From NCBI GenBank assembly GCA_019188255.1, contig JAETXT010000002.1, forward strand, positions 4,588,001 through 4,652,000: DNA of 64,000 nucleotides, in the 5' to 3' direction. Under the pieces are notes generated by a model that worked only from the letters and a program-made list of their open reading frames with translations, had not been told where the DNA came from and ran no database searches. A program made the translations under genes and the position numbers. This DNA is from Verticillium longisporum (Eukaryota > Ascomycota > Sordariomycetes > Glomerellales > Plectosphaerellaceae). Positions 33,774 to 45,143 of this stretch are shown here, one piece after another; within the stretch, counting starts at the first letter, position 1; each line of letters begins with the position of its first letter.

Positions 33774-35034
33774 CTATCCCGCTTGTACAGCCCAGTCACA
33801 GGCAACAACCCATCTGTCTTGCCCGTGGCCCTGTCCAAGCGCGACCTCCCACGCAGGCTGTGCAATCGTAATGACGACCCCCTTGTGAACCTCGGCCTTC
33901 TTTGCGAGACCCGTCAACTTTCCCTCGCCAGCCAGCATCAGCCTCATCGAGAGAGACATGCCCTCCGCCTCCGCTTGAAGCTGTCGCCCTCTGACCAGAT
34001 ACATCATGCCCCCGGCCTCGACCTCCTCCACGACGAACTGCACGGCCGTCTCCGACTGTCTCTCATGCCTCCCACTCCACCCCTTGACCTCGGCGAGCCA
34101 TGACTGCATCTCTGCCGCGAGGCCCCGGGGATGTACCTGGCCCCGCGTCTCTGCGGCGAGAAGGCCTCCGGCAGCCCGTCCGGCTTCGGCGCCTCGACCT
34201 CTGGCGCGCGAAACCGCGGCGGCCGCTGGAAGGTAGGCTGCTGGTTTCGTGCCGCCGCCGCATCGCGCACCTCTTCTCCTTCTTCCTCGTCATCGTCGTC
34301 GTGCTCGTTGTCTGACGCCTCCGTTCCGCCTCGCAAAGGCGTCACCGGCGCATCGAGCATCATCTCGTCCTCGTCTCCTCGTACGTCGCGCTCGTCCAAA
34401 GTACGTATTTCGTTGTCCCTGTACCCATCAGACAGCTGCGAGCCCCCCTCTTCCGATTCGATTTCGACCCTCCTCCTCTTCGGCGTCGGCCCCTCGCTCC
34501 CGGGGATCGAGTCCCGAGCCTCTTCCTCTTCGTCCTGTTCTTCCTCTGCCTCTCCTTCGCGTCCCGCCTCCTCTTCAGAATCGGGACTCTCCCCCGCCGA
34601 CGACTCATCCTCGATAGAGCCGCCCAAACCCCTCACGCCCGTCGGCGAGCTGTCGACCCCATCATCGACAATCGCCTCCCTCTGCCGCCGCGCCGTGCTC
34701 GTCCCGGGAAACCCGAGCCCGGGCGCGAACCCCTGCGCGCTCGACGGCGGTCGCGGCGTCGACGCAAACGAAGACGAAGAAGGAGCCGCGAACCGCGGCG
34801 TCGCGTGGAACTTTTGCTGCTGTTGGCTGCTCGCGGCGGCGGCGCCGCTGGGCTGGAACTGGCGCGGGTGTCCGGGCGTCGTCGTCGTGTCCCGCGACGA
34901 GGGCGGGTGTCTCTTGGCGAGGAGGAACTTTCGGGGGTCCGGTGTCTTGTGTCCTACCGCATGAGCTTGTGAACAGAGTCTACATCAGTCGAGAGAAAGG
35001 CGCAACGTACAGAGGGGGTTTGGCCGGGTGTCAT
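33774..35034 (-). CDS. Hypothetical acidic protein of nuclear type, one-base frame break
   Basis: ATG at 35034 (MTPGQTPS) followed by a short intron of about 60-70 bp (35000s to ~34955; exact borders uncertain). The second exon then begins HKTPDPRKFLLAKRHPPSS. The middle is disordered and acidic (EEEQDEEEEARDS, DDDDEEEGEE) with a likely nuclear-localisation patch (PTPKRRRVE). The last ~120 residues look folded and contain WLAEVKGWSGRH, VQFVVEEVEAGGMMYLVRG, VHKGVVITIAQPAWEV and WVVACDWAV. The last two beta-rich stretches recall small OB-type folds, but this is only an impression. The frame breaks at ~34120-34130, where one G is missing from a G run in IPGGLAAE. Two frames cover 34004-34636 and 33774-34109. 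I do not recognise the family. Confidence 0.65.
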
Positions 35035-35575
35035 GGTGCTGGGGACAGCATTGTCCGTGTCTAAATGACCGCCGAGTACCAGAGTGAAGGGAGGAAAAAT
35101 CAGGCCCAGCCAGCTGCGTGGGGGTTCAGGCGCGATATGTCTCTTGTTTCGACCATCGCTGGAGTCGAGAAGAAATATGATGCTTTTCAGGTCGGAGGGT
35201 GGACAATGGAGGGGGAAGGTGAGTTGTCGCGTGTTGGGAGGGAGCGCGTTTGTGTAGAAAGAGCGACGTCACGATCCGATGCGGCGCCTTCGACGGCCCT
35301 TGTCGATCACTGGTGGGGCAGAAGGACAACCCCCTGCGGCATGCCTCCAGGGGGCGGAGGGGTCCCATTCATCACCAGTGACTTTGCTGCACCAGTAACT
35401 TCACTTCAACATGGCAATAACAATTGAGTCAACACACACATTTCAGTATTCAGAACGATCAAGTCAACTCCTGCCGTCATCGGCAACCGTGCAGAGTCCC
35501 AGACGGACTCGTCTGCGAACGCTATGAAACCCCAACGCCATGCTTCCCAAACCATGCCTACCAAAGTGAACATGC
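35035..35575. other. Intergenic region, 541 bp
   Basis: It lies between the upstream side of the hypothetical gene at 33774-35034 and the 3' end of the Mrc1 gene. No feature is recognised. Confidence 0.4.
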
Positions 35576-38500
35576 TCACTCAAACTTGCCGGATCCAAAC
35601 AGTCCACCCACAGCCTTGCCACGCTTCTCCGCGCCACGCAGCTTCCTCGCCTCCCTCCTCTGATCATGTTGCTGAATCACCGCCCTGCGCTCCGTCTCGC
35701 GCGCCAGGTAGCTGACGCCAGACTTCTTGCTCGCCGTCTTCCTGATCTTGCCTTCATCGCCGAACCCACCGCCCGACAGCCCATTCGACGTCGACGTCGA
35801 CGTCGCGCTCGTGCTGCTTGCCAGCGAGTTGGTCGTCGCCCTGCGCAGCAACGCCGGCACCTTGAAGCCCGAGGCTGATGTGGTCGAGGAGAAGGCGAGC
35901 TTGGTGCTGGCTGACAGGTTCGATGACGAGTCACGCTTCAGCGACATGCGGTCGATGACGGCGTGCTTGGGTGTTGCCGTCCTCCTGGGGTTCGCCTTGC
36001 CGGGACTCGTGTTCTCTTTGTTGCTCTGCGCCGTCGAGGGCCGCTCGTCCTCAGCTTCGCTGTCCGAGTCAACCCCCGTGGCGGTGATGAGCAGGTCGTT
36101 CGGATCCTCGAGCAGGCTCGACACAGACTCGCGAATCTCGCCAATGTTGGACGGCTTCCTGCCCTCCTTGTTGCGACGGGGGTTGGTGGCCGCAGCTGGG
36201 CCGAGAGGCTTGATGTTCTCGGTGGCAGGCTGGCTGTCCGGCACCGTCTGCTCTTGCGACTGCGACTCGTCCTCGACCTCCATGGGTTCGGGTCCCATCT
36301 CGAGGAAGTCCATCTCTTCGTCACTTCCGCGGTCCTCAATCGTGCGCATAAAAGCCTGGTTGCAAGGGTTTTCGGCAATCTTCTTGATGCGCTCGTCGGT
36401 GAAGAGAGCCTTCTGCATCTTGGCGAACTGCCTGCGCTTGAGGCGACGACGGGCCTCGCCGCCGTCATCCGAGTCGGAAAGGTCATAGTCAGCACCCCTC
36501 TTGCGGCGGAGCATGCCCGTTGTGAGGTCGTGGAAGAGCTTGTCAACCTGCTGTTCATCGCGTGCACGTTCACGTTCCCTTGATACATGTCAGTTTTGCG
36601 ATCATCAGTGGCGTCGCTAGGAAAGTGTCTACTCACGCGTAGAGCGCTGCGATCTTGCGCTCGTCGCCATCCTTGCCAGCCTCGTCGTCAATCATCTCCT
36701 TGACGGACGCCGCGTCATCATCGTCGCTGCTGTCCTCGCCGTCGGCGCCTCCGAGGCCGGCATATTCGTCCTCGGACTCGTCGGCTTGCTCCTCGAACAT
36801 GTCCTTGGCCTTGCTCTTCTTCTTGTTGAACTCCTTCAGCTTCTTCGCCTTCTTCGCAGCCGCTTTCAGGGCATCAAAGGCGGTGGCAGACGACTTGACC
36901 TCTGTATCGACGGTCACGCCAGATTTGGAAGCAAATGTCGCTTCGGGCTCCTCTGCGACGTCCTCGATCTTGCGACGGAGACGTCCTCTGCGAACAAGGG
37001 GCGAGTCCTGAACAGACTCCTCAACATCGCCGCCCTGAGTTTGGGTCTGGTTGGTCGAGGGTGGAGCCTCGAAGAAGCGCTCTCGCAGAGGCGTGTATTC
37101 CTGAAGGCCGCCATCCTGGGAAGCGTCCATGTCGACCTGTGTCGAGTTGAGTTCATCGCCACGTAGGAGGCTGTCGAATCCGTGCATCTGAGACTGGGTG
37201 TAGTGAAGCTGGATGCCCTGAGTCTCAGCACCCTGCTGGGTCGGGACCTTCTGCGTGTCGCCAGACTGGCTGTCGAGAATCATGTCCTCGTCAGGCTGCG
37301 TCTCCTCGTCAAAGTTGGGGAAACCACCAAAAGTGGGCATGGGCGATGCCATTGACGCGCCCCCAGGCATGCCCTGGCTGTCGTCCATGGTGCCAGCGAA
37401 GATCTGGGTCAGACCCAGGCCTGCGGGGCCAGTAATCGGAAGACCAGGGATAAAAGTCTTCTTAGCAGAGCGGAGAACCGAAGTCGGCATGGCGGGTGAG
37501 TTGTTGCTGGCAATGACCGGCGACACGTGGCTTGTCGTCTTGGGCTTGGGAGTAGCCTCGACGATCTCAGCTTCCTCGTCTTCGTCGTCAGAGATGACGT
37601 GAGTATTCTTCTTTGATCGTCGAGCGTTGCGTTTGGGAAGCGCAGCCTCCTCATCGGAGCCGGCTTGCTCCTGCTCGTCACCAGAAGCCTCCTGCTCGGC
37701 GCCGGAGGCGGTGTCGGCCTCTTCTGCTTCGTTGTCGACCAAAGCGCCCTCGTCTTCGGAACCAGAGAGTTCAACCTCCGCCTCGTCCTCCTCATCCTGA
37801 CCTTCATCGGAGCCCTCATAATCATCGTCATCCTCGCTGTCATCCCAGGCCAGCGGGTCCAGCTCGCCGTTCTTGATCTTGATGCGACGCTCTTCCTTGG
37901 CGGCTTCCCTCTCCCTCTCCATAATCTCCTCGGCTTCCTTGCGCGCCTTGGTGACAATGTCCTCAACTTCCTGCATCTCCTTCTCACGCTCCTCAGCTGT
38001 CTGCACAACGATGCCCTTGGCCTTGAGCGCCTCGAGTCGGCGCTCGCGCTCGAGTTTCGCCTGCTGGCGGGCGCGCTGGTGAAGCATGAGTCCGAGCTCG
38101 CCAGAGGTCATTGAGGGCTTGCCCTTCTTCTGGCGGACCTCCTTCCCGGGCGACTTGACCTGGGCGAGAAGGCGCAGAGCGTGCAGAGCCTGCGCCTCGT
38201 TGGTCTTCTTTTCAGGGACCTTGTCGAAGACGGCGTCGATGCGTGTCGTGCGCTTGGCCACGGCAACCTCGAGCTCCTCGTCCGAATCGAGGCTGACCAG
38301 GTTCACAGATACCTCGGGCATCTTGACACGGAACTGACGCTTCGTCGCGGGTGCTTTGGTTGTGGGCTTAGGAGGAGAGTTGACAGCAATTTCTTTGCCC
38401 TTGGCCTTGTCTGACTCTTGAGGGGCACCATGTAGAAGCTCGGCCAGAGACGGCAAGTCATCCTCATCGTTTTGTGCTGGGCCGGCGGCAGGCTGGGCGG

Positions 38501-39521
38501 TCGTGGCGGCGTCTTTGGCGGAATCATCTGCAGGAGGCGAGCTGGGCGGCGTGTCGTTGTCGTCCTTCATTTCGACGTCAGAGTTGTGAGCCGAGTTGGG
38601 CGTGCCGGGACGGCTAGAGCTGGTCGTCTTGGGCTCGGGAGCGGGCGCGGCAGCGGGGACGGTCCTGAAGTTGAAGCGCTCAAAGAGGCTCGCCTTTGTG
38701 ATCTTCTTTCTCGTCTTGGCCTCGTGGGCCAATTGCATGTTGCGTGCCATGCGCTGCGTCTCGCGGTTCATTTCCTCCATGGCCTTCTTGCCAGCCTTCC
38801 TGGTGGGCCTCGCCATTTGCGAAAGCTGGCGACCGCCCTCGTCGTCGGTGATGCTCGAGACATTTCCGTCCGAGTCGTCGAGAATATCGAGGTCAGCCTG
38901 GCGCGCCATCCTCTCCTGCCTCTTCTTGTCCTCTTCTGCCTCGCGCGCCAGCCTCTCCTCGCGTTTGCGTTTGACAAGGGCTGCAAAGCGCGAGCTCTTG
39001 AGGTCGGGCATGCTGTCATCCGAGCCCGAGTCCGAGGCGCCGGCTTGTTCTGCCGGAGCAGGCGTCTGGTGACGGGAGACAAACAGGCCTGGGCTTGAGC
39101 TGGCGGCAGGACTCTGGTCCCTGGGTGTGGTGGCCTCGGGGGCCTCTCTCCTCTTCAGGCGTCTGGGTGCTGCGATAATGTCGTCCTCCTCGTCGTTCTC
39201 GTGGGCGGCGTCAGGCATGGCTGCGTCTGAGGTGGGTGCTGTAGTAGGGTTTCCGAGCATTCGTGCGGCCATGCGTCCTCGTGGTCGGATCTCCTCTTCC
39301 GAGTCGTCGTCTGAATCTTGTGTAGGCATGGCGCGCGGTGAAGGACGTGTTGGTGTTTGTGTTGGTGAGGACCTCTTCACACGACGGGGCGCAGTGTGTG
39401 ATTCTCCGTCTTCAGAGCTTGAGTCCATGGCAGCAAGGCGTGCTTCCATTCTGGATCTGGGAGAGAGCAGAAGCTCGGGGCCAGGGCTGGCCATGGGCGA
39501 AGGGGACCGCGCAGCGGCCAT
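35576..39521 (-). CDS. mrc1: Mrc1/Claspin-type DNA replication checkpoint mediator
   Basis: Two exons (36637-39521 and 35576-36578) join in phase and give 1295 residues, normal for fungal Mrc1. The N-terminus is disordered and rich in Ser/Thr, acidic runs and SQ/TQ sites (targets of Mec1/Rad3-type kinases). The central charged, helical part contains KKKSKAKDMFEEQADESEDE, and a conserved block runs ...YAGLGGADGEDSSDDDDA. Next comes the MRC1-like domain, including DEQQVDKLFHDLTTGMLRRK, with ERIKKIAENPCNQAFMRTIE following the intron. The C-terminus ends SYLARETERRAVIQQHDQRR and GGLFGSGKFE. Mrc1 travels with the replisome and relays stalled-fork signals to the checkpoint kinase. An in-frame ATG at 39593 exists, but MAAARSPSPM at 39521 is the likelier start. 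Confidence 0.9.
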
Positions 39522-40384
39522 TGTGTCTGGGTGTGGGCGTGTTGGGTATACGATTAGGGTGGTGGAGGGTATCAATGGGTGTAGATCAACCAAGGGCGAG
39601 GCAATGGAAGTGGATGTTTGGTGATTATTCGGATATTTGCGTTGTAGTGGGTATGTGATATCAAGGTCTGTAGGGAAGTCTGTGTCTGGTAGGGAGACGA
39701 GGGAAGGTACTTTTACATGGGCGGCGAGACGCGTCCCGGGATTGCAGGCGCGAGCCGGGGACGTGCACCGTGGGACGTGTTTAGTGGCGGGGCTGGTGTC
39801 TTATCGCGGCCTCGGACCCGCTAAACGCGTCGATAAGACACATCTTGCCTCATTAACGCGTCGACATGACAGGGCCTGAAGCACGCTGTATTTTTGGCAG
39901 GGAAACGCCCCGGAAACCCCCAGGACACTCCCCAACGACCCCCCGTCAACCGAGAGATGACGGCATTCCAGGCCTGACAGCCTGACAGCCTGACAGCCTG
40001 ACAGCCTGACCTCCTACCATGACAGCTCTGGTTTCTACTGGACTCAATGACTGTCACACTCTACTAATTCGCCTTCATGCCATCTCTGGGAGCACCACCG
40101 GCCACTTGTACCAGCAGTCGCATGGCAGTCGCTGCACTCCCTGTCCATGACGTTCCGAAGCTAATTCCGAAGCCCGCCGTAATCGGCCCCGAGCTGTGGG
40201 GCCGCGCCGTTCCGTGAGCGATGTCGCGGCTCTGTTCCGATGACGAATCCAACCAGTACCTCGCATCCTACTTGCTCTCATCCTCATTTCTCTCTGCCTC
40301 TCTATCTCTCGATTGACTTTCCCCACCACGCCTGCCGCCACTCTACCGGTCTCTCAAGACAGCGAGTGAGTGACGCGCTCTCTC
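39522..40384. other. Divergent promoter region with an 8-bp tandem repeat
   Basis: It lies between the minus-strand Mrc1 gene and the plus-strand MFS gene. A short minisatellite at about 39977-40009 has the unit cctgacag, four to five copies. Nothing else is recognised. Confidence 0.4.
39977..40009 (+). repeat. 8-bp tandem repeat (cctgacag)
   Basis: About four perfect tandem copies of cctgacag, followed by a truncated one. Confidence 0.85.
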
Positions 40385-42371
40385 ATGGCAACGAGTCACA
40401 CCGCATATGATCGGGTGCCCTCCCGACGGGACCCTGACTCAGACTCGGAAAAAGAAGACTCGGATGATGAGACTATCCAACAGCAGCTCGATGAGACACT
40501 CCGTGACCCTGGCACGGGCGTCGTTCCAACATCGGCGCCGGATCCGAACCCCGCCCCGATAGTCGTCACCCCGCCAGATGGGCCCTCCAAGCCCGTTGCC
40601 TGGCGGGATCTTCCCCGCAAGAACCAGCTCCTCGTCATCACGTTGGCCCGCCTCAGCGAGCCCCTCGTCCACACGTCCCTGACGGCGTACATGTTCTACC
40701 AGCTCAAATGGTTTGACCCTTCGCTCTCCGATGCCGTCATCGCCTCGCAGGCTGGTATCCTCCACGCCTCCTTCACCGCCGCGCAATTCACGACGGCCCT
40801 GCTGTGGGGGCGCCTTGCCGATTCGCCGGCCTTTGGTCGTACGATGGTCATCCTCTGCGGACTCGGAGGCACCTGCGTGTCGGCTATTGGCTTTGGCTTC
40901 TCCACGACGTTCATCCAGGCCCTGTGCTTCCGGTTGCTGGGTGGTGTGACCAACGGCAACGTCGGCGTCATGAGGACCATGATCAGCGAGATGATAGGAG
41001 ACAAGAAGTACCAGTCGAGAGCCTTCCTGATCTTACCCATGACCTTCAACGTCGGCGTCATCATCGGTCCCATCCTAGGCGGCCTGTTGAGTGACCCGGC
41101 CGGCAGCTATCCCAGCCTCTTTGGCCAGGTCGAGTTCTTCAAAAAGTACCCGTATGCCGCGCCGAATCTCGTCAGCGCCGTTTTCCTCTTCACGGCCATG
41201 TCATCCATCTGGCTCTTCCTCGAAGAGGTTCGTGCCATGCCCCTTACTTTTCTTCTTCGCCTCTCCCTCCCGCTGTTCACTTCTCGTCATGGTCCTCTGC
41301 TGACACAAAGCACAGACTCTCGACGCCCTTCACGACCACGGCCCAGACTTCGGCATCCGGTTCAGGCTAGCCCTGACAGCCTGGTCCCGGCGGCTGCTCG
41401 CTCGCATACGCCGCGCCCGCAGCACCGCCGGCTACCGGCCCCTCCACACGCACTCGCGGAACCACAGCACGCTGTCCGACATGGACACAGACACGGACGT
41501 TGAGCTCGAGCCCGACAGCCCCCTGGGCGCGCACCACGACTGCAGCCACGGTCCTTCATCGCCGCCGCCGCCGCCTCCTCCTCCCCGTCAACGCCCGCGC
41601 CCGCGCTACACAGCGCGCCTGCCCTTCCGCCGCCTCTTCACGCGCAACGTCCTCTTCACCTTCACGTCGCACTTTATCCTCGCGCTGCACGTCGGCACCT
41701 TCAACTCGCTCTGGTTCGTCTTCCTCTCGACGCCCGTCTCGACCGGCCCCGCGACCCCGCCCTGGCGCTTCACCGGCGGTCTCGGCCTGCCGCCCTCGTC
41801 CATCGGCTTCGCCATGGCGACCCTCGGCGTCATCGGCCTCGCCCTGCAGCTCCTCCTCTACCCGCGCCTGTCCGCCCGCCTCGGCACCCTGCGCTCCTTC
41901 CGCGCCTCGCTGCCCTTCTTCCCGCTCGCCTACACCCTGGTCCCGTACCTCGCCCTCGTGCCGTCCTCGTCGGCCCGCGCGCCAGGCGGTGCCGGCGCCG
42001 GCACAAGCGGCGGAGGCACCGCCCCCAAAACCGGCCCCGTCATCTGGCTCGCCCTCGCCGCCGTCCTCGCCCTGCAGGTCACGGGCCGCACCTTTGCGCT
42101 GCCGGGCCAGACCATCCTCGTCAACAACTGCGCGCCGCACCTCAGCGTGCTCGGCACCGTGCACGGCCTCGCGCAGAGCGTCTCGAGCGCCGCCCGCACC
42201 ATCGGCCCCGTCGTCGGCGGCTGGGCCTACGGCGTCGGGCTCGAGGCCGGCGTCGTCGGCGTCGTGTGGTGGGGCCTCGCCGCCTTTGCCGTGCTCGGCT
42301 TCGTCGCGAGCTGGTTCCTGCGCGAGGGCGACGGCCACGAGATTTGGCTCGAGGGAGACGAGGAGGACTAA
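40385..42371 (+). CDS. MFS transporter, drug/H+ antiporter or ZIFL-like
   Basis: Two exons (40385-41227 and 41316-42371) join in phase and give 632 residues. The intron has a GTTCGT donor and a GCACAG acceptor. The protein begins with a hydrophilic acidic arm (~75 residues), then the first six spans with the motif-A-like LLWGRLADSPAFGRTMV, RLLGGVTNGNVGVMRT and FNVGVIIGPILGGLLSDPAG (antiporter-type motif C region). A long central loop (~90 residues, Arg- and Pro-rich, with PPPPPPPPRQRPRPR) separates it from the second half, which has spans ending in VVGGWAYGVGLEAGVVGVVWWG. This organisation resembles fungal members of the tetracycline-resistance/zinc-induced-facilitator-like group. Substrate unknown. 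No frame break is needed. Confidence 0.85.
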
Positions 42372-42629
42372 GTCAGTCGTGTGTGGCGTGGTGGCTGGTC
42401 CCTCTTTTGTCTATACTCTTGGTTTCGCATATTCTGGCAGCATCCGGTCTATGGTCTTCGATTCATGTACATCCTTGCGATGCACGCTGGCAAAAGAAAA
42501 ACAAATAGCTAAAACTAGATTCCCGAAAGTAGGAAAAGCACATGACAATACACGAATACAAATGACATGATATACCAATTAGTGTCTGTATTCATGCTAA
42601 AAATCCCAATGCCATCTGCTGGCTCAAGC

Positions 42630-44481
42630 CTACAATGTTTCTCTCGGAGTCTGCACTGGTCCGAGGTCACCCCCATCACCGTCCTTACGGTCCCTCTCCC
42701 GATCCCTACCAGAGGCTGGGCTCATGGTCGACAACCCAATGCTGGCGCCTGATCCCTGTGCGGGCGGTGGTCCTTCATACGGCGGTGGCGCGGCATAGCC
42801 ACCGGGAGACAGAGGGCCGCCGGGCGGGGCATATCCTGCTGGCGCCGCGTGGCCGGCAAAGCCATAGCCAGGCTGGTAGCCTGCGTTGCCGCCGCCGGGC
42901 TGCGCCTGGCCCTGGTGGCGCCACGGCTCTTGGCCCGAAGGGTGTCCGCCGTAAAAGGGGCCGTTAGTGTGGCGCTGCTGGCGGCGGCGGAGGAAGCCCT
43001 GGCCGAACATGAAGAACAGCGAGAATCCGCATACGGCGATGACAAGAGCAGCGAGGAAATAACCCTCTTGGCGGTTGAGTGCGAACGAGAAGCCGCTGCT
43101 GTGGTCAGTACATCTAGTCTATGCAATCAAGGTCAAAGCGGGAAGGCTTACAGGAATGCATTAAAGGTGCCGACGAAGAGTATGATGCGTCCAGTCCACC
43201 GGTGCGGGGTTTGCAGCTTGGTGGGCTTATTCGTGCGCTTGAACTGCAAGTGATGCAGGATGCCGAGTACAAACTGGCCGAAAAACAGGCCAAAGACGAC
43301 GAGGCCGATGATCTGGTGCTTGTCGTTGAATCCGCGAGACTGGTTCAGGTCAGTGACATGCTTCCTCGAGGTGGGGTCGACAGGAGCCTAAACCTACACG
43401 TTGATACAGGAAGCTCGTGACAATGCCTAGACTGACACCGACAATGGCAAAGACGAGGGCAATGCTTTGGACGATGCCGTGCCAGCGCACCATTTGACCG
43501 GCGCGCAGGCACAATATGCCGGCAGGCAGCAACACGCAGACGGACATGATCATGAAGATGGCGTGAAAGCGTGACTTGAGATCGCGATGGCTCTGGTGGT
43601 GGAATCTCGCCTCGGTGCCAATGTTCTTCGCGTCGGCGCTGATGCTCGTGGCGTTGACCTTGTTGGTGCGGCCCATGTCGATCTCGAAGCCGCCAAACTG
43701 CCTATGCATGGGCAGCGGCGCGTCCATGTCGTCAGAACGCAGGCTGCCGTCGGGACCAACGGCCCAGATGGCCTTCTGATCGTGATCAAAGACATCGAGG
43801 GAGCCGTGCAGCCAGGTACGACAGTGGTCGGTGCAGCGTGCGTTGAAGACCAAGTAGTCGTCCTGTATGCCGGTACCGTCGAGCACCTCCCAGCGCATGT
43901 GTGAGTAGTACTCGGGCTCGTAGTTGCCAAAGGCGATGCGAGGCGAGAAGGTGACGCCGGTGCCTTTGTCATCGCGGTAGAGCATGAGAATCAGGGAATT
44001 GGGCATGTCGTCTGACCCAAGGCCGACGGCACCCCAGGTGACGCTCTGGTGAACGCGCAGAGAGAAGTAGACATCGCGATTGTGGTCAGTCGGAGCGGCG
44101 AAGGCGAAGGTGACGAGGTTGTCGGGAGACACGAAGACGGACTGGCCCGTCTCTTGGGCGCCGACAGGCGTGGGGTATGTCGAGAGGGCTAACTTGTCAG
44201 CCGGTGCTTTGAAACAAGGAACGAGTATGTCGTCTATAGAGGATCGCGAGAAGAACTGCATGTGCCGTGCGACCCGTGAACCTGGATTGGGCCCTGGAGG
44301 CACCGGAACAGACGGCAACAGCGAGAGGCACCGATGCTCGTTGGGTGAGAAGGAGAAGGGGGGGCGGGATGGATTTCCAGGGGAAGCTACACCCCAAGGA
44401 CCCAGCAAATAAGGTGAGGTCGGCTCACGTACCTGCAGTGGCGGCCAGGGCGACCCTTCCCAGGACTTTGGGAAACAACAT
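42630..44481 (-). CDS. DOMON-cytochrome b561 membrane protein (CDH-type haem domain)
   Basis: Four exons join in phase: 44433-44481, 43398-44206, 43152-43339 and 42630-43098, giving 504 residues. The first is a signal-peptide exon (MLFPKVLGRVALAATA) before a 226-bp intron. The DOMON domain follows, close to the haem domain of cellobiose dehydrogenase, with WGAVGLGSDDMP (Met ligand region) and YSHMRWEVLDGTG (His region). Next is the b561-type ferric reductase domain, with about five spans and His ligands in RFHAIFMIMS, RWHGIVQSIAL, KHQIIGLVVFG and TPHRWTGRIILF. The tail is Gly/Pro-rich and disordered (GQAQPGGGNAGYQPGYGFAG). Such proteins carry electrons across the plasma membrane or toward extracellular acceptors. 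The exact partner is not visible. Confidence 0.88.
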
Positions 44482-45143
44482 TGTCGTATGTCGACGCTAC
44501 CGCCGTCTCTCTCTTTCTATCGTTCCTTCACCACGAAACACCGAGCGCGAGGAAGGAGGATGGCTCAGAAAACACGAGACACGAAGGAACGGCATGGACA
44601 AATGGCATGTGCGTGTGCTACACTTGTCTTGGCAAAAAGCTTCTTCCCCCATTTCCCACAGCCTATGGCAATCTCCATCTCAATCTCTTTGCAATCTAAG
44701 TACTCCTTGTTCCCTCATTCATACGAACCCCCCGTTGTGCAAACACAACTGGCGACGACCCCGGCCGAGCCTCGCCAATCATCATTGAGATGATTCACCC
44801 AGGCAAGCCAGGCACTTGTTGGGGGCCACACTCTGCTTCCAATGGCGTGTCACATGTCTGGTACCTGTCAAATCATCCCCCTCACTGACTTCATCTTGTC
44901 ATGCGACATGGCTCGCACACACGTCACAAAACATCCAAGTCAAACACAACAGGATTGTAGGAACAGATAGGTACGGTAATGACTGTCGTTTTTATTTTTA
45001 TTTGTCAATCTTGAGTCAATCTGCAAACGGTAAGGACTGGACAAGCTTGTAAGAAGCGACAATCACCAAGCATCGCATACGCACACCGTGGCCGATGGAC
45101 AGTCTGGGGCCCAGTTCGCAAACATGCCAGAGTCACGCAGCTC
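44482..45143. other. Intergenic region
   Basis: It contains the promoter of the minus-strand DOMON-b561 gene and the 3' flank of the minus-strand INO1 gene. No feature is recognised. Confidence 0.4.

Noticed and set aside
34131..34964. Long plus-strand open frame antisense to the acidic hypothetical
   Set aside because: It is Ser/Pro-rich mirror coding of a Glu/Asp-rich gene, with no domain, and the opposite strand carries the coherent protein.
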